From NCBI GenBank assembly GCA_965277595.1, contig CBDIDH010000002.1, forward strand, positions 1,054,001-1,118,000: DNA of 64,000 bases, given 5' to 3'. The translations under genes were made by a program, and so were the position numbers. The notes under the pieces were generated by a model. It worked only from the letters and a program-made list of their open reading frames with translations, searched no databases and was not told where the DNA came from. Numbering within the stretch: position 1 is the stretch's first letter; each line of letters opens with the position of its first letter. Of this stretch, positions 27,406 through 36,666 are shown piece after piece. Source of the DNA: CBDIDH01 sp965277595 (lineage in GTDB: Bacteria; Planctomycetota; Planctomycetia; Isosphaerales; Isosphaeraceae).

Positions 27406-28608
27406 TCAGGCGCCCCGGCTGGCGACCTTCTTCGAGGCGGCCCCTTTGCTCGGCGGCGGAGCCATCTCGGCCTCGGTCTTGGGATCAACCTTCTGAAAGT
27501 TCCTGATTCGTTGCAGACCCTCGATCACGACGCGGTCGCCCGTGGCGAGACCTTCGGAAATCTCGCGCATGCCGTTGTCGAGCTTGCCCACGGTCACGTT
27601 GCGCTTGATCGCCTCATTCTTGTCGTTGACGACAAAAAGGTACTTCTGCCCCTGGTCGGTGCCGATCGCTTTTTCGGCGATCATGATCGACTTCCGAGGC
27701 TCGCCGACGGGGAGACGAACCCGGACGAAGAGGCCCGGCGAGAGCACCCGAGGCTTCGGGTTCTCGATCGAGGCCCGGACCCGCAAGGTTCCCGTGCCGG
27801 GATCGACCCGGTTGTCGGCGAAGTTAATGATCCCCTTGTGCGGGAAGCTCGTCTCGTCGGAAAGGGCGACAAGGACCGGGATCTCCGCCTGTGTGCGAGA
27901 CGGAATGACCTTGTCTCGAACGAGCCGGCGGAGCCTCAGGAGCGTTCGCTCGTCGACGTCGAAGTAGACATAAAGCGGGTCGAGCGAGACGATCGTCGTC
28001 ATCGGGGTCGTGTCGGCCTGGACGAGGTTGCCCGGGTCAACAAGTCTTCGGCTGAGCATTCCGCTGATCGGCGCGGTGATCCGGGTGAAGGTCATGTTGA
28101 GCTTCGCCAGCTCGAAATCGGCGCGAGCGACGCCGACGGCGGCCTCGGCTTCGGAGCGGTCGCCGGTGCTCTTGTCAAACTCCTCGCGGCTGGCGTTGCC
28201 CCGGCTGTAAAGGTTCGCCACGCGTCGATAATCAGCGTCAAGGCGCTTGTAGTGGGCCTCGGATTGCGCCAGGGTGGCCTCGGTTCGGTTCAGGTTCGCC
28301 TTGTAAGGCCGGTTATCGATCTCGAAGAGGAGGGCACCTTCGTTGACCTCATCGCCGTCCTTGAAGTTAACCTTGTCGAGGAAACCCGAGACCCGGGCGC
28401 GGATCTCGACCGAGAAGACGGCATCGGTCCGTCCCGTGAAGTCTTCATAGTCAGACACGTAATCGCTGACCGGCGTGCTGATGACAACGACCGGCGGCTT
28501 GGCGGCCGGAGGCTTCGCCGCCGTCTTCTCGCCGCAGCCAGAAAGCCCCAACCCGGCGACACCGGCAAGCAGGCAGGTGGCGCCCCAGAGACCCGGACTT
28601 CGACGCAT
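27406..28608 (-). CDS. RND efflux periplasmic adaptor (membrane fusion) lipoprotein
   Basis: A 400-residue adaptor that links an RND pump to an outer-membrane channel. The N-terminus is a lipoprotein signal (LLAGVAGLGLSGC, lipobox LSGC near residue 25). It is followed by the lipoyl-type half (FTGRTDAVFSVEIRARVSG; GALLFEIDNRPYKANLNRT), the helical hairpin (about 115-175), the second lipoyl half (FTRITAPISGMLSRRLVDPG) and the beta-barrel domain. It starts the operon: two pump genes follow in the same direction, 84 bases away. No TolC-like channel gene lies in the window, so that part must come from elsewhere. Confidence 0.95.
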   Translation of the reverse strand: MRRSPGLWGATCLLAGVAGLGLSGCGEKTAAKPPAAKPPVVVISTPVSDYVSDYEDFTGRTDAVFSVEIRARVSGFLDKVNFKDGDEVNEGALLFEIDNRPYKANLNRTEATLAQSEAHYKRLDADYRRVANLYSRGNASREEFDKSTGDRSEAEAAVGVARADFELAKLNMTFTRITAPISGMLSRRLVDPGNLVQADTTPMTTIVSLDPLYVYFDVDERTLLRLRRLVRDKVIPSRTQAEIPVLVALSDETSFPHKGIINFADNRVDPGTGTLRVRASIENPKPRVLSPGLFVRVRLPVGEPRKSIMIAEKAIGTDQGQKYLFVVNDKNEAIKRNVTVGKLDNGMREISEGLATGDRVVIEGLQRIRNFQKVDPKTEAEMAPPPSKGAASKKVASRGA

Positions 28609-29092
28609 GGTGGTTCGTCACCTTGTTGAACCAGGGACCAACCCAGATCGGCCTCGGGCCGACCGAGATTAGAAAGCCGACTTACAAAAGCAGCCGACAC
28701 CATCTCGGGCCGGGGCCGGACGTCCCCCAGGCACAGCGCCCTGGGCGGGGGACTCTCGGGCTCGCGGCCCGGTTTTGACACAAAGAAACGGCCAGGCAAG
28801 ACCAGATCAGACCCGCCCGAAGTCCACGATCTCACTTGGGGCGGGGCTCAACGCTCCGTCCGTAACGGCCCGACCGGACGAATTGTCTTCACCCGTCGAG
28901 CCGGACGGTCCGACACGTCGAATCCTAGGCGCGTTGGGGCTTCGCGTCAATAATCCCCCCGGTCCTTCGCGCTGAGAATTCCCGGGAAGGGCCCGAGACC
29001 CTGGGGCGTCAGGCGGTCGATTTTCGTACAATGGGGCCGGATTTTGAGGCGATAATCCGACCGATGGCCCTTTCCTTTGAGGTTCGCACGCG
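28609..29092. other. Divergent intergenic region, nothing recognised
   Basis: This gap of 484 bases lies between the adaptor gene (minus) and the inositol-monophosphatase-family gene (plus) and must hold both promoters. I see no GACCNAN element, no RNA gene and no open frame with protein-like content. It is the largest divergent gap without a repeat. Confidence 0.5.
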
Positions 29093-29887
29093 ATGGATAT
29101 GCCCGAGTTGAGTGTTGCCGAGGAAGCCGCGCGCGCGGGCGGAGCGGTCGTTTCTCGGTACTTTCGCGAGGGAATCGCGATGCGCAACAAGGATGTTGCC
29201 AACCTCGTTTCCGACGCCGACGTCGAGGCCGAGCGCGCCGTCGTCGACGTGATCCGGCGGACCTATCCCGATCACGAGATCCTCGCCGAGGAAGCGCACG
29301 CGGGCGACGCGAGGGCCGAGCATCTCTGGATTGTCGACCCGCTCGACGGCACGAACAACTTCGCGCACAAGATCCCTCAGTTCTCGGTCTCGATCGCCTA
29401 TTACCGCGCGGGTATCGCTCAATGCGGGGTGATCTTCAACCCGATCCGCAACGACTGGCACGTCGCCGCGCGAGGGCAGGGAGCCTTCTTCAACGGCGAG
29501 CGGACCCGCGTCAGCGAGGCGACGACGCTGGGCGAGTCGCTGGTCGGCGTCGGCTTTTATTATGATCGGGGGGTGAAGATGGAGCGAACCCTGGAGGTCA
29601 TTGGCGCGTTGAAGAGTGAATACCAGGTTCACGGCATCCGCCGCTTCGGCGCGGCGTCGCTTGACCTTTGCATGGTGGCTCTCGGCCAGCTTGGCGCCTA
29701 CTTCGAGTTCACTCTTTCGCCCTGGGATTTCGCCGCGGGCCGCCTCTTCGTCGAGGAAGCCGGGGGCCGCGTCACAACCTGCCTGGGCGACCCCTTGCCG
29801 CTGGCGAAGACCTCGATTCTCGCCTCGAATGGCCACCTTCACGACGCCATGCTCGACGTCGTCCGCCCGAGGTTTCCGGGAGATTGA
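29093..29887 (+). CDS. Inositol-monophosphatase family protein
   Basis: A 264-residue Mg-dependent phosphatase of the IMPase/FBPase/PAP superfamily. The metal-binding signature is complete: EILAEEAHAG (Glu), then WIVDPLDGTNNFAHKIPQFS (both Asp), then SPWDFAAGRLFVEEAGG (Asp). The length is standard for bacterial SuhB-like enzymes. Substrate could be myo-inositol phosphate, another sugar phosphate or 3'-phosphoadenosine 5'-phosphate; sequence alone does not decide. ATG at 29093 is preferred; the codon at 29099 would give MPELSV. It is a single gene, convergent with the gene at 30219 across a heptamer array. Confidence 0.93.
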   Translation: MDMPELSVAEEAARAGGAVVSRYFREGIAMRNKDVANLVSDADVEAERAVVDVIRRTYPDHEILAEEAHAGDARAEHLWIVDPLDGTNNFAHKIPQFSVSIAYYRAGIAQCGVIFNPIRNDWHVAARGQGAFFNGERTRVSEATTLGESLVGVGFYYDRGVKMERTLEVIGALKSEYQVHGIRRFGAASLDLCMVALGQLGAYFEFTLSPWDFAAGRLFVEEAGGRVTTCLGDPLPLAKTSILASNGHLHDAMLDVVRPRFPGD

Positions 29888-29920
29888 CCCGCTGAGAATC
29901 ACGCCTAGGGTTGCAGGTTG

Positions 29921-30067
29921 ATGACCGATGACCGATGACCGATGACCGATGACCGATGACCGATGACCGATGACCGATGACCGATGACCGATGACCGATG
30001 ACCGATGACCGATGACCGATGACCGATGACCGATGACCGATGACCGATGACCGATGATCAATGACCG
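29921..30067. repeat. Tandem heptamer array, 21 units of ATGACCG type
   Basis: Nineteen perfect tandem copies of ATGACCG run from 29921 to 30053. One altered unit (ATGATCA) follows, and one more ATGACCG ends at 30067. It forms an enlarged left arm of the GACCNAN element family; the matching right arm is at 30171-30189. Confidence 0.97.
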
Positions 30068-30170
30068 AGGGGAGAATTCAAGATGCTTTAAGACAGAGGT
30101 TGCCTTGACGAGGCAAATTCTTTTCTTGAACATTCGAGTGATTGCGTATCAACGTGTTTTTTGTGATTTT

Positions 30171-30189
30171 TCATTGGTCATTGGTCATG
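30171..30189. repeat. Right arm of GACCNAN element 5
   Basis: CATTGGTCATTGGTCATG is complementary to heptamers of the ATGACCA type. It lies about 100 bases after the end of the 21-unit array, and the segment between is AT-rich. This places one full inverted-repeat element across the convergent gap. Confidence 0.8.
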
Positions 30190-30218
30190 AAACCTTGACA
30201 TCCTTTCAAACCTCTTCC

Positions 30219-31043
30219 CTAATTCGCCCGCGACCACTCCGCGGCGAAGCTGGTTCCGCTCCGGCGGCCGGGGAAGCGGGCGACGGCCTGGGGACGGTTG
30301 AACCGAAGGCACTGGCCGTAAAAGGCGTCAATGAACTGGCCAGACGCGGCGTCGTGGAAAGCGATGACCTCGATCACGTCTTCCCAGCTTAATGAGCGGA
30401 CGTCGATCCGTTTCAAGGTCGGCTCGAACCAGTCGTGGAAGAAGGCGTCGCGCTCGCCCGCATAGTCCTCGACCCGGCGGCGGACCTTGCGGCGGATCGC
30501 GTCGAGGGAGGTGTCCCAGGCGAAGATGCCGTCGTCAATCCGGGCACGCGGGGCGATGACCAGGAACGAGAGGTCGGCCAGGGCCTGGGGATCGCGGTCG
30601 GCCCGGCGGAGGGATTCGGCGACGCAGGCGACGCTTCGCGCGGCCTGATCGTAATAGGGAGCGTTCTTCACGCCGGCCGAGAGCCGGTTAAAGAGCTTGC
30701 CTTCGATGACGACGAACTGATCCGCGTCGGCGGCGAGCGTGAGCCCGGCCGTGCCCGGGTCGCCGATCGTGAAATGACCGATCACGCCATCGGCATGCGT
30801 CCGACTCTCGGCCAGGCGATCGCCCCGAAAGCGCGGCAAGAAGGGCGACGGCAACCAGGCTTCCGAGAACCAGCGCGAGCCCGACAGATGCGAGAGCGGA
30901 TAGCGGTCGCCGCCGTGTCGCTGAAACCAGTCGATGACGATGCGCAGGAGCCAGCTTTCGTTGTAGAGCACGTTCGGCGGGAACGATGGCCGTCCCGCCT
31001 CGCACTCTTCGAGCATCGCCTTGATTCGACCCGTGATCATCAT
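30219..31043 (-). CDS. Hypothetical protein, possible PD-(D/E)XK fold
   Basis: I do not recognise a named family for this 274-residue protein. The segment ADADQFVVIEGKLFNRL (near residues 104-120) has the D-then-ExK spacing of PD-(D/E)XK nuclease-like folds, and the preceding NESWLLRIVIDWFQRH helix and following helices would suit such a core. It may therefore be a nuclease or a non-catalytic relative. There is no signal peptide or membrane segment. The gene is flanked on both sides by expanded heptamer arrays (29921-30067 and 31179-31430). It starts MMITGRIKAMLEECEAG; either Met is possible. Confidence 0.75.
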   Translation of the reverse strand: MMITGRIKAMLEECEAGRPSFPPNVLYNESWLLRIVIDWFQRHGGDRYPLSHLSGSRWFSEAWLPSPFLPRFRGDRLAESRTHADGVIGHFTIGDPGTAGLTLAADADQFVVIEGKLFNRLSAGVKNAPYYDQAARSVACVAESLRRADRDPQALADLSFLVIAPRARIDDGIFAWDTSLDAIRRKVRRRVEDYAGERDAFFHDWFEPTLKRIDVRSLSWEDVIEVIAFHDAASGQFIDAFYGQCLRFNRPQAVARFPGRRSGTSFAAEWSRAN

Positions 31044-31178
31044 CCAGGCCGCCCCGATTCTCCGTCAAATCCGCGTCAACCGGTCCACATTATACCGGCG
31101 AACGGCGTGACGATAGAGGCGAACAGATGACGACTCGTGTCTGTTTGTGCGTCTGGGGAAGACGGGGAGTCAGAATCG

Positions 31179-31430
31179 ATGACCGATGACCGATGACCCA
31201 TGACCCATGACCCATGACCCATGACCGATGACCGATGACCGATGACCCATGACCCATGACCCATGACCCATGACCGATGACCCATGACCCATGACCCATG
31301 ACCGATGACCCATGACCCATGACCGATGACCGATGACCCATGACCCATGACCCATGACCCATGACCGATGACCCATGACCCATGACCCATGACCCATGAC
31401 CGATGACCCATGACCCATGACCGATGACCG
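31179..31430. repeat. Tandem heptamer array, 36 units of ATGACCG and ATGACCC
   Basis: There are 36 uninterrupted heptamers, each either ATGACCG (G) or ATGACCC (C). In order: 2G, 4C, 3G, 4C, 1G, 3C, 1G, 2C, 2G, 4C, 1G, 4C, 1G, 2C, 2G. Units 10-22 and 23-36 repeat the same pattern except for one extra C, which implies a past duplication of about 91-98 bases. No other base varies. Confidence 0.97.
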
Positions 31431-31468
31431 AATGGAAACCGAGAGCCGAGTGGCGTGTCTCGCATTCC

Positions 31469-31500
31469 CATCGGTCATCGGTCATCGGTTATCGGTCATT
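31469..31500. repeat. Right arm of GACCNAN element 6
   Basis: The segment CATCGGTCATCGGTCATCGG and onward is complementary to ATGACCG heptamers. It closes the inverted repeat opened by the 36-unit array, with about 38 bases between. Confidence 0.85.
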
Positions 31501-31517
31501 TCTTTGGCGAAAAATGG

Positions 31518-34500
31518 TCAATGCCCGTGCGCATGGGCGCCGTGGCCGAGATGGAAGAGGGGAGACGAGGCGTCGCCGCGGGCGATGACGTAGGAGAGGA
31601 GGTCAAGGACCTCGTCGCGCGTGAGCTTGTCGAGAAGGCCCTTGGGCATGATCGAACTGGGAGACTTGGCGCGTTCGGTGATCTCGGCCTTGCGAAGAAC
31701 GACGGGCGTCGACGAGGCGAGAGGGTTCTCGATCACCTTCACATTGTCGGCGGTTTCTTCGAGGATCATCCCCGTCACGACCTTGCCAGAATTCATTTCA
31801 AAGAGGAAGGTCCGGTACTTGTCGTCGATCTTGAAGGAGGGTTCGAGGATGTTTTTGAGGATCTCGGCCGCGTTCATCTTGGGGTCGAGCTTGGCGAGGT
31901 CGGGGCCAAGCTCCTCGCCGACGCCGTTGAGCTTGTGGCAGGAGACACAGCCGCCGACCTGAAACATCTGCTTGCCGTTCGAATAAGAACGTCCCCCCTT
32001 GCTGATCCCTTCGAGCGCGGGGGCGAGGTCGGCAAGGGTCCATTCCTTGCGAGGACGGTTCGACTTGAGGAGTTCGTCGGCGATCGGCATCGGGTGGCGG
32101 CCGAGGTACGACTCGGGATCGGCGAGGTAATCGTCGAGGTCGTCGACGACGTAAAGCGCGCCGTACATCCGTCGCCAGTGGCCGGGATAGGTGCAGACAT
32201 AAGGATAGACGCCGGCCTTTTCGGGGGCCTTGAAGTCAAGCTTCTCGGTCTCGCGAGGCTGAAGCAGGCGGGTGGAAACGAGGATCTTGTCGGTCTTCGG
32301 GACGAAGTTGCGTTCGAGTGCGCCGGGCTGCGTGGCGGTTTCCTCGCCGAGAAGGCCGACGGCTTCCAGGTCGCCGGGGCGGGTGACGACGAAGTTGTGC
32401 GGCATCAGGTCGTTGTTCTCGAAGACGACCTCGACGGGCTTGCTCGCCTGAACGACGATCCGGTCCTTGTCAAAGAGCATCTGGTCAAGCACCGTGCCGA
32501 GCCGGATGACGCGAACGCCCAGGTCGCCGAGTTCCTTGCGAAGGGTACGGGCCTGATCGCGCGGCAGGAGCGCCGCGAGAGCGTCGGCAAGTTGGAGGGC
32601 GTCGAGCGCGGTGGCGGAGGTGCGGTCGGCGGTCGGAACGGTGCGGACGTAGGCAATCAAGGAGTCGAGCAAGGGACGCGCCTCGTCGGCGGGCCAGTAC
32701 GCGGCCGGGATGTGCTGGAGGGCGCGAATGGCCGAAGGGCGGTCCTCGCCCGACTTGACGAAGCGCGCGAGGGCCTTGAAGGTCGGAACTTCCTGACCGC
32801 GGACGGTCGTGAGCGCGGCCATCGAGGCGCGACGGACCTGGCCCTCGGGACCACCGCCGCCGACGGCGAGAACAACCCTGGGTCGGGGCGCCGGCTGATT
32901 CTTACGCTCGAAGACGACGTTGCGAGCGTTGTCGAGAATCTTGAGCGTGAAGTTATCGAGACGTTTCTCGTAGCCTTCGCCGCGATTGTAGATCGTGACC
33001 GATTCGATCGGCTGCTCGGAGCCGAGGTCGACTTCCCACCAGGGGTCTTGCGTCTCTTCCTGGGTGTGGGTCTGGCCGCCCTCGCCGTATGCGGCCTTGG
33101 TGTTGCCGTCGATCGCGCGGGGGGCCTCGCCGCCGTAGCCGGTATTTTTTTGCGTGGCCTTGCCCTGGCGGGCGACGTTCCGGCCGTCGCTGACGACTTC
33201 AACCTCGGCCAGGGTGAGCGTCCGACGGCCCTGAAGCTCAACGCGGACGAACCGGCCGTAGGTGCCTTTCGACTTCGGGGCGTCGGGGGCGAGGGATTTC
33301 GGCAGGCCGTCCAGAAGCGGGAGCACCTTGGGGTAAAGACTGGCGCGAAGGCCGGGATCGGCGACCAGGGGCATCGCGTTGATCAGGTCGAGCAAGGATT
33401 TGACCGATCGATTCGCGAGGGTCCAGGCTTTCTCGGTCGAACCATCGGCGGCGATCAGGGCGACGAAGCCAAGCGCCCGGGTGATCGGCTGGGTCGCCTC
33501 GGTAGCGAGGGTTTCCAGGTCAGCGCGAACGCCCGCGAGGTCGGCGGCGGGGCGGCCGGTGAGGAGCCGGACGAGGTCAAAAACGACGCTTTCCTCGTGC
33601 TGCGCGGTCTCGGCGTCCTGGGCACGGATCGTGTCGAGAAGGACGCGAAGGTCGCCCTTGTTTTCGCGCTTCGCCAGGTCGGTCAGGGCCTCGCGGCGGA
33701 TCTCGTCGCGGACCCCCTTGCGGAAGAGCAGCTCCAGGTCGACGGCGCGTGATCTCGGGGTCCTCAAGACCTCGTCGGTGCTCAACCCCTTGAGAAAGAA
33801 ACGGGCGCCGACGTCGCTCGTGAACTTGATCGGACGCCCCTCGCTGAGTGCTTTCTTCCAGACGGGGTCAAGCGCCTTCAACGTCTCGCCGCGGGTGTAA
33901 TCGAGATAGACGTCGGTCGGGTGCTCGGCCGAGATCAGGGCGACCTCAATGGCCTCGGGGACGTCAAAGAAGCTCGCCGCGCGCACGGCTTCGAGCCGGA
34001 CGCGGGGGTAGGGGTCGGCGGCGAGCGTCTTGAGGAGTTCGAGAGCATTGGGAACCCGATCGCGCCAGACGCAGAGGACGCGCGTCGCCGCGGCCCGGGC
34101 GCGGGAGTCGGTCGACTTGAGAAGGCGGTTCAAGAGGTCGACGTCAACGACGTTCTGCGACTGGTGGACCCAGAGGGCTTCGGTTAACTGATGTTCATAA
34201 TTGGAGTCGGATTTATCGAGGTTTTTGACCCATTGATCGAGCGCCGCGATGACCTCGTCGGCCTTCCGCGCGGTGAGTTCGGCCTTGACGCGATAGCGGA
34301 CGCGGTCTTCGGGTTCCTTGAGGAGGTCGAGGAGTTTTTCGATCGGTTCACCGGCGATCTTGACGGGTTTGAGGAGGGGTCGGCCCTCGAAGGTGACCCG
34401 ATAGATCCGGCCGTGGATGCGGTCGCGGCTGGGGTCGCGGAGGTTGTGCTGCATGTGGCCGATGATCGGGTTCTGCCAGTCGAGGAAGTAGATCGCGCCG

Positions 34501-36482
34501 TCGGGGCCGACGCCGACGGCGGAGGGGCGGAAGTTCGGGTCGGTCGACGAGAGGATCGGCTCGGCCTCGGTGCCCGCGAGGCTCGCGCCCGATTCATCGA
34601 GCCGGTACTGGAGAATCCCTTGAAAGCCGATCACGTTGGGAACCAGGAGGTTGCCTTGCATCGAATCGGGAAAATGGCGGCTTGAGAGGATTTCCAGGCC
34701 GGGGCAGGGGCGGGTTCGCTGCGCGTAAACAGTCGGGGGCCGGGAGTGCTTCTGGGGATAGTCAAGATGGCCCGAGAAGAGGGTGCCGTGGTAGGGGTCG
34801 GACCCGGTGCCGTCAATGACGACGTCCTGGCCCCAGCGGTCGAAGACGTGCCCGTGCGGGTTGGCGAATCCGTAGGTGACGTAGATCTCAAACTTCCGCG
34901 TCTTCGGCTCGTAACGATGCACGCCCGCGTTCGAGACCCGGACGCTCGGGCCGTAGGGGGTTTCCACCTGGGTCTGGTGAAAAGTTCCTTCTTGCCAGTA
35001 GAGAGCGCCTCCGGGATCAAGCTGGAAGCTGTTGGCGGTGTGGTGGGTGTCGGCGGAGTCGATTCCGCTGAGGACGCGGGTCTTCACGTCGGCCTTGTCG
35101 TCGCCGTTGGTGTCCTGGAGGAAGAGGACGTCGGGCGCCGCGGCGACGAGGGCGCCTCCGTTGACGATCTCGAAGCCGGTCGGGCAGTGGAGGCCGTCGG
35201 CGAAGACGGTTTGCTTGTCGGCCTTGCCGTCGCCATTGGTATCTTCGAAGATGAGGATCTTATCATTCATCTCCTCCTTGGGCTTCCAGTGAGGATAGGT
35301 CGGCCAGGCGGCGACCCAGAGCCGGCCGCGGGCGTCCCAGCTCATCTGCACCGGCTTGGCGAGGTCGGGAAACTCCTTTTCCGAGGCGAACAGGTTAACC
35401 TTCATTCCCTTGGCGACGGTCATCTTGGCGATGGCTTCCTCGCCATCGAGGAAGACGTGGGCACCGTTCGGGCCGGTGCCGGGCTTGTTGGTGACGACCG
35501 GGATAAATGGCGGCGTGTTGGAATCGTCGACCTTGAGGTCGCCCCCCTTGGCGATCGCCCAGATGCGTTTGTCGCGGTTGGCGGTCATCACATCGAGGAC
35601 TTCCATCTCGCGCTGGGCGACGATCCGGTTGGTCTGACCGCCGACGAAGGCGAGGTCGGCCCGGCCGCCGAAAATCGAGTAGCCGTCGACGGTCCGGTAG
35701 CGGTTGAACCAGTAGAAATTCTTGTCGAGGACCGCCGCGCGAATCTTCTCCATCCCGGCGATCGACCGATTGACGTGATCGGGAAAGAGAGTCCTGTCGA
35801 TCTGGTGGGCGAGGGTGTAACCGCCGGTTTCGGTAAGGTGGACGCCGTTGATTGTCAACGGTTGCGGAGCGCCTTGATACGCGTTCTTCATCGAATGGAA
35901 GATATCGACGAAGGGGACGCCGTTGTCCTTGCAAACCTCGGCCATCGCGGCGGTGTAGAGTTCCAGCCGTTGGTTGTTGTCCTTGCCGTCGGGAAGGTTT
36001 TTGTCGTGAAGATCTTCGTGAGCGATCGGCGAAAAGACAACGAGCCTCGGCGCGGTCTTGCCGTTATATTTCTGGGCGAGCGTATGTTTGATGAACGCCT
36101 GAAGGTCGGCCTTGAATTTGCCAAGGCCCGCCTTGCCGCCGAAGGATTCGTTATAGCCGAAGAAGGCGAAGACGATGTCGGTCTTCGTGCGCGAGAGCCA
36201 GTCGTCGGGACTTCCAAAATCCTGTGAGCGGAGTCGGAGCGTCAGTTCGTCGCCCGAGAAACCGAGGTCGCGGACGACCAGGTCAAGGGTCGGGAACCGG
36301 CTATACAGGTGGGCTTCGAGCCAGCCGTCATGCTGCATCCGGTCGGCCAGCGTGTTGCCGATCAGGCTGATATGATCGCCCGCCTTGACCTCCAGCAGCG
36401 CCTCGGCGCGCGCCTGGCCGGTGAAGGCCGAGAACAGGGCAACAGTCACGGCCAGCGCGAAGCTTTGAAAACGTCGACTCAT
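31518..36482 (-). CDS. Giant exported fusion: SGNH-like, beta-propeller dehydrogenase-like, HEAT, discoidin, cupredoxin, cytochrome c
   Basis: A 1654-residue exported protein. After a signal peptide (about 1-27) come an SGNH-hydrolase-like domain (about 30-270; ISLIGNTLADR, FGYNES, NGVHLTETGG), a PVC-type glucose/sorbosone-dehydrogenase-like propeller (about 350-700; LWVAAWPTYPHW, ILIFEDTNGDGKADKQTVF) and HEAT-like repeats (about 720-960). A discoidin-type carbohydrate-binding domain (about 1080-1200; PWWEVDLGSEQPIESVTIYN), a cupredoxin and a cytochrome c then follow. The copper ligands look complete: His near 1362 in MPHNFVV, then Cys near 1430, His and Met in VCTYPGHWRRM. The heme motif is CVSCH near 1511-1515. 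The SGNH serine block reads GNT in place of GDS and its last block reads NGVH in place of DxxH. The ATG at 36482 is chosen because it starts the signal peptide; the frame stays open upstream. Confidence 0.93.
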   Translation of the reverse strand: MSRRFQSFALAVTVALFSAFTGQARAEALLEVKAGDHISLIGNTLADRMQHDGWLEAHLYSRFPTLDLVVRDLGFSGDELTLRLRSQDFGSPDDWLSRTKTDIVFAFFGYNESFGGKAGLGKFKADLQAFIKHTLAQKYNGKTAPRLVVFSPIAHEDLHDKNLPDGKDNNQRLELYTAAMAEVCKDNGVPFVDIFHSMKNAYQGAPQPLTINGVHLTETGGYTLAHQIDRTLFPDHVNRSIAGMEKIRAAVLDKNFYWFNRYRTVDGYSIFGGRADLAFVGGQTNRIVAQREMEVLDVMTANRDKRIWAIAKGGDLKVDDSNTPPFIPVVTNKPGTGPNGAHVFLDGEEAIAKMTVAKGMKVNLFASEKEFPDLAKPVQMSWDARGRLWVAAWPTYPHWKPKEEMNDKILIFEDTNGDGKADKQTVFADGLHCPTGFEIVNGGALVAAAPDVLFLQDTNGDDKADVKTRVLSGIDSADTHHTANSFQLDPGGALYWQEGTFHQTQVETPYGPSVRVSNAGVHRYEPKTRKFEIYVTYGFANPHGHVFDRWGQDVVIDGTGSDPYHGTLFSGHLDYPQKHSRPPTVYAQRTRPCPGLEILSSRHFPDSMQGNLLVPNVIGFQGILQYRLDESGASLAGTEAEPILSSTDPNFRPSAVGVGPDGAIYFLDWQNPIIGHMQHNLRDPSRDRIHGRIYRVTFEGRPLLKPVKIAGEPIEKLLDLLKEPEDRVRYRVKAELTARKADEVIAALDQWVKNLDKSDSNYEHQLTEALWVHQSQNVVDVDLLNRLLKSTDSRARAAATRVLCVWRDRVPNALELLKTLAADPYPRVRLEAVRAASFFDVPEAIEVALISAEHPTDVYLDYTRGETLKALDPVWKKALSEGRPIKFTSDVGARFFLKGLSTDEVLRTPRSRAVDLELLFRKGVRDEIRREALTDLAKRENKGDLRVLLDTIRAQDAETAQHEESVVFDLVRLLTGRPAADLAGVRADLETLATEATQPITRALGFVALIAADGSTEKAWTLANRSVKSLLDLINAMPLVADPGLRASLYPKVLPLLDGLPKSLAPDAPKSKGTYGRFVRVELQGRRTLTLAEVEVVSDGRNVARQGKATQKNTGYGGEAPRAIDGNTKAAYGEGGQTHTQEETQDPWWEVDLGSEQPIESVTIYNRGEGYEKRLDNFTLKILDNARNVVFERKNQPAPRPRVVLAVGGGGPEGQVRRASMAALTTVRGQEVPTFKALARFVKSGEDRPSAIRALQHIPAAYWPADEARPLLDSLIAYVRTVPTADRTSATALDALQLADALAALLPRDQARTLRKELGDLGVRVIRLGTVLDQMLFDKDRIVVQASKPVEVVFENNDLMPHNFVVTRPGDLEAVGLLGEETATQPGALERNFVPKTDKILVSTRLLQPRETEKLDFKAPEKAGVYPYVCTYPGHWRRMYGALYVVDDLDDYLADPESYLGRHPMPIADELLKSNRPRKEWTLADLAPALEGISKGGRSYSNGKQMFQVGGCVSCHKLNGVGEELGPDLAKLDPKMNAAEILKNILEPSFKIDDKYRTFLFEMNSGKVVTGMILEETADNVKVIENPLASSTPVVLRKAEITERAKSPSSIMPKGLLDKLTRDEVLDLLSYVIARGDASSPLFHLGHGAHAHGH

Positions 36483-36666
36483 GGCGTCGGTCTCGGGTCG
36501 TTGGTTCGTGTCCGTCTCGCGGGGCATGGCGGGAACCGGTCGGCCCCGGCGGGTCTCGCCAGAAGCCGACGCGGTCAAAAAAGCCCCGACTCCGTTCCTG
36601 ATCCGGTCGATTACACACCACGCCGCCCCGTCCGGCAAGGACCGACAGGAGAATTGCAAATTGCAA

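Larger units (their letters stand above)
31044..31517. other. Intergenic region dominated by the 36-unit heptamer array
   Basis: This 474-base gap between two minus-strand genes is more than half heptamer array (31179-31430) plus its right arm (31469-31500). The rest shows nothing recognisable. Long open frames on the minus strand here simply translate the repeat, since no heptamer register contains a stop. Confidence 0.7.

Noticed and set aside
29921..31430. CRISPR or coding origin for the heptamer arrays
   Set aside because: Seven-base units without spacers do not fit CRISPR. The open frames through them are a consequence of units that contain no stop codon in any register.
31179..31430. 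The G/C order of heptamers as an encoded message
   Set aside because: The pattern is explained by duplication of a 13-14 unit block plus slippage; there is no evidence for information content beyond that.
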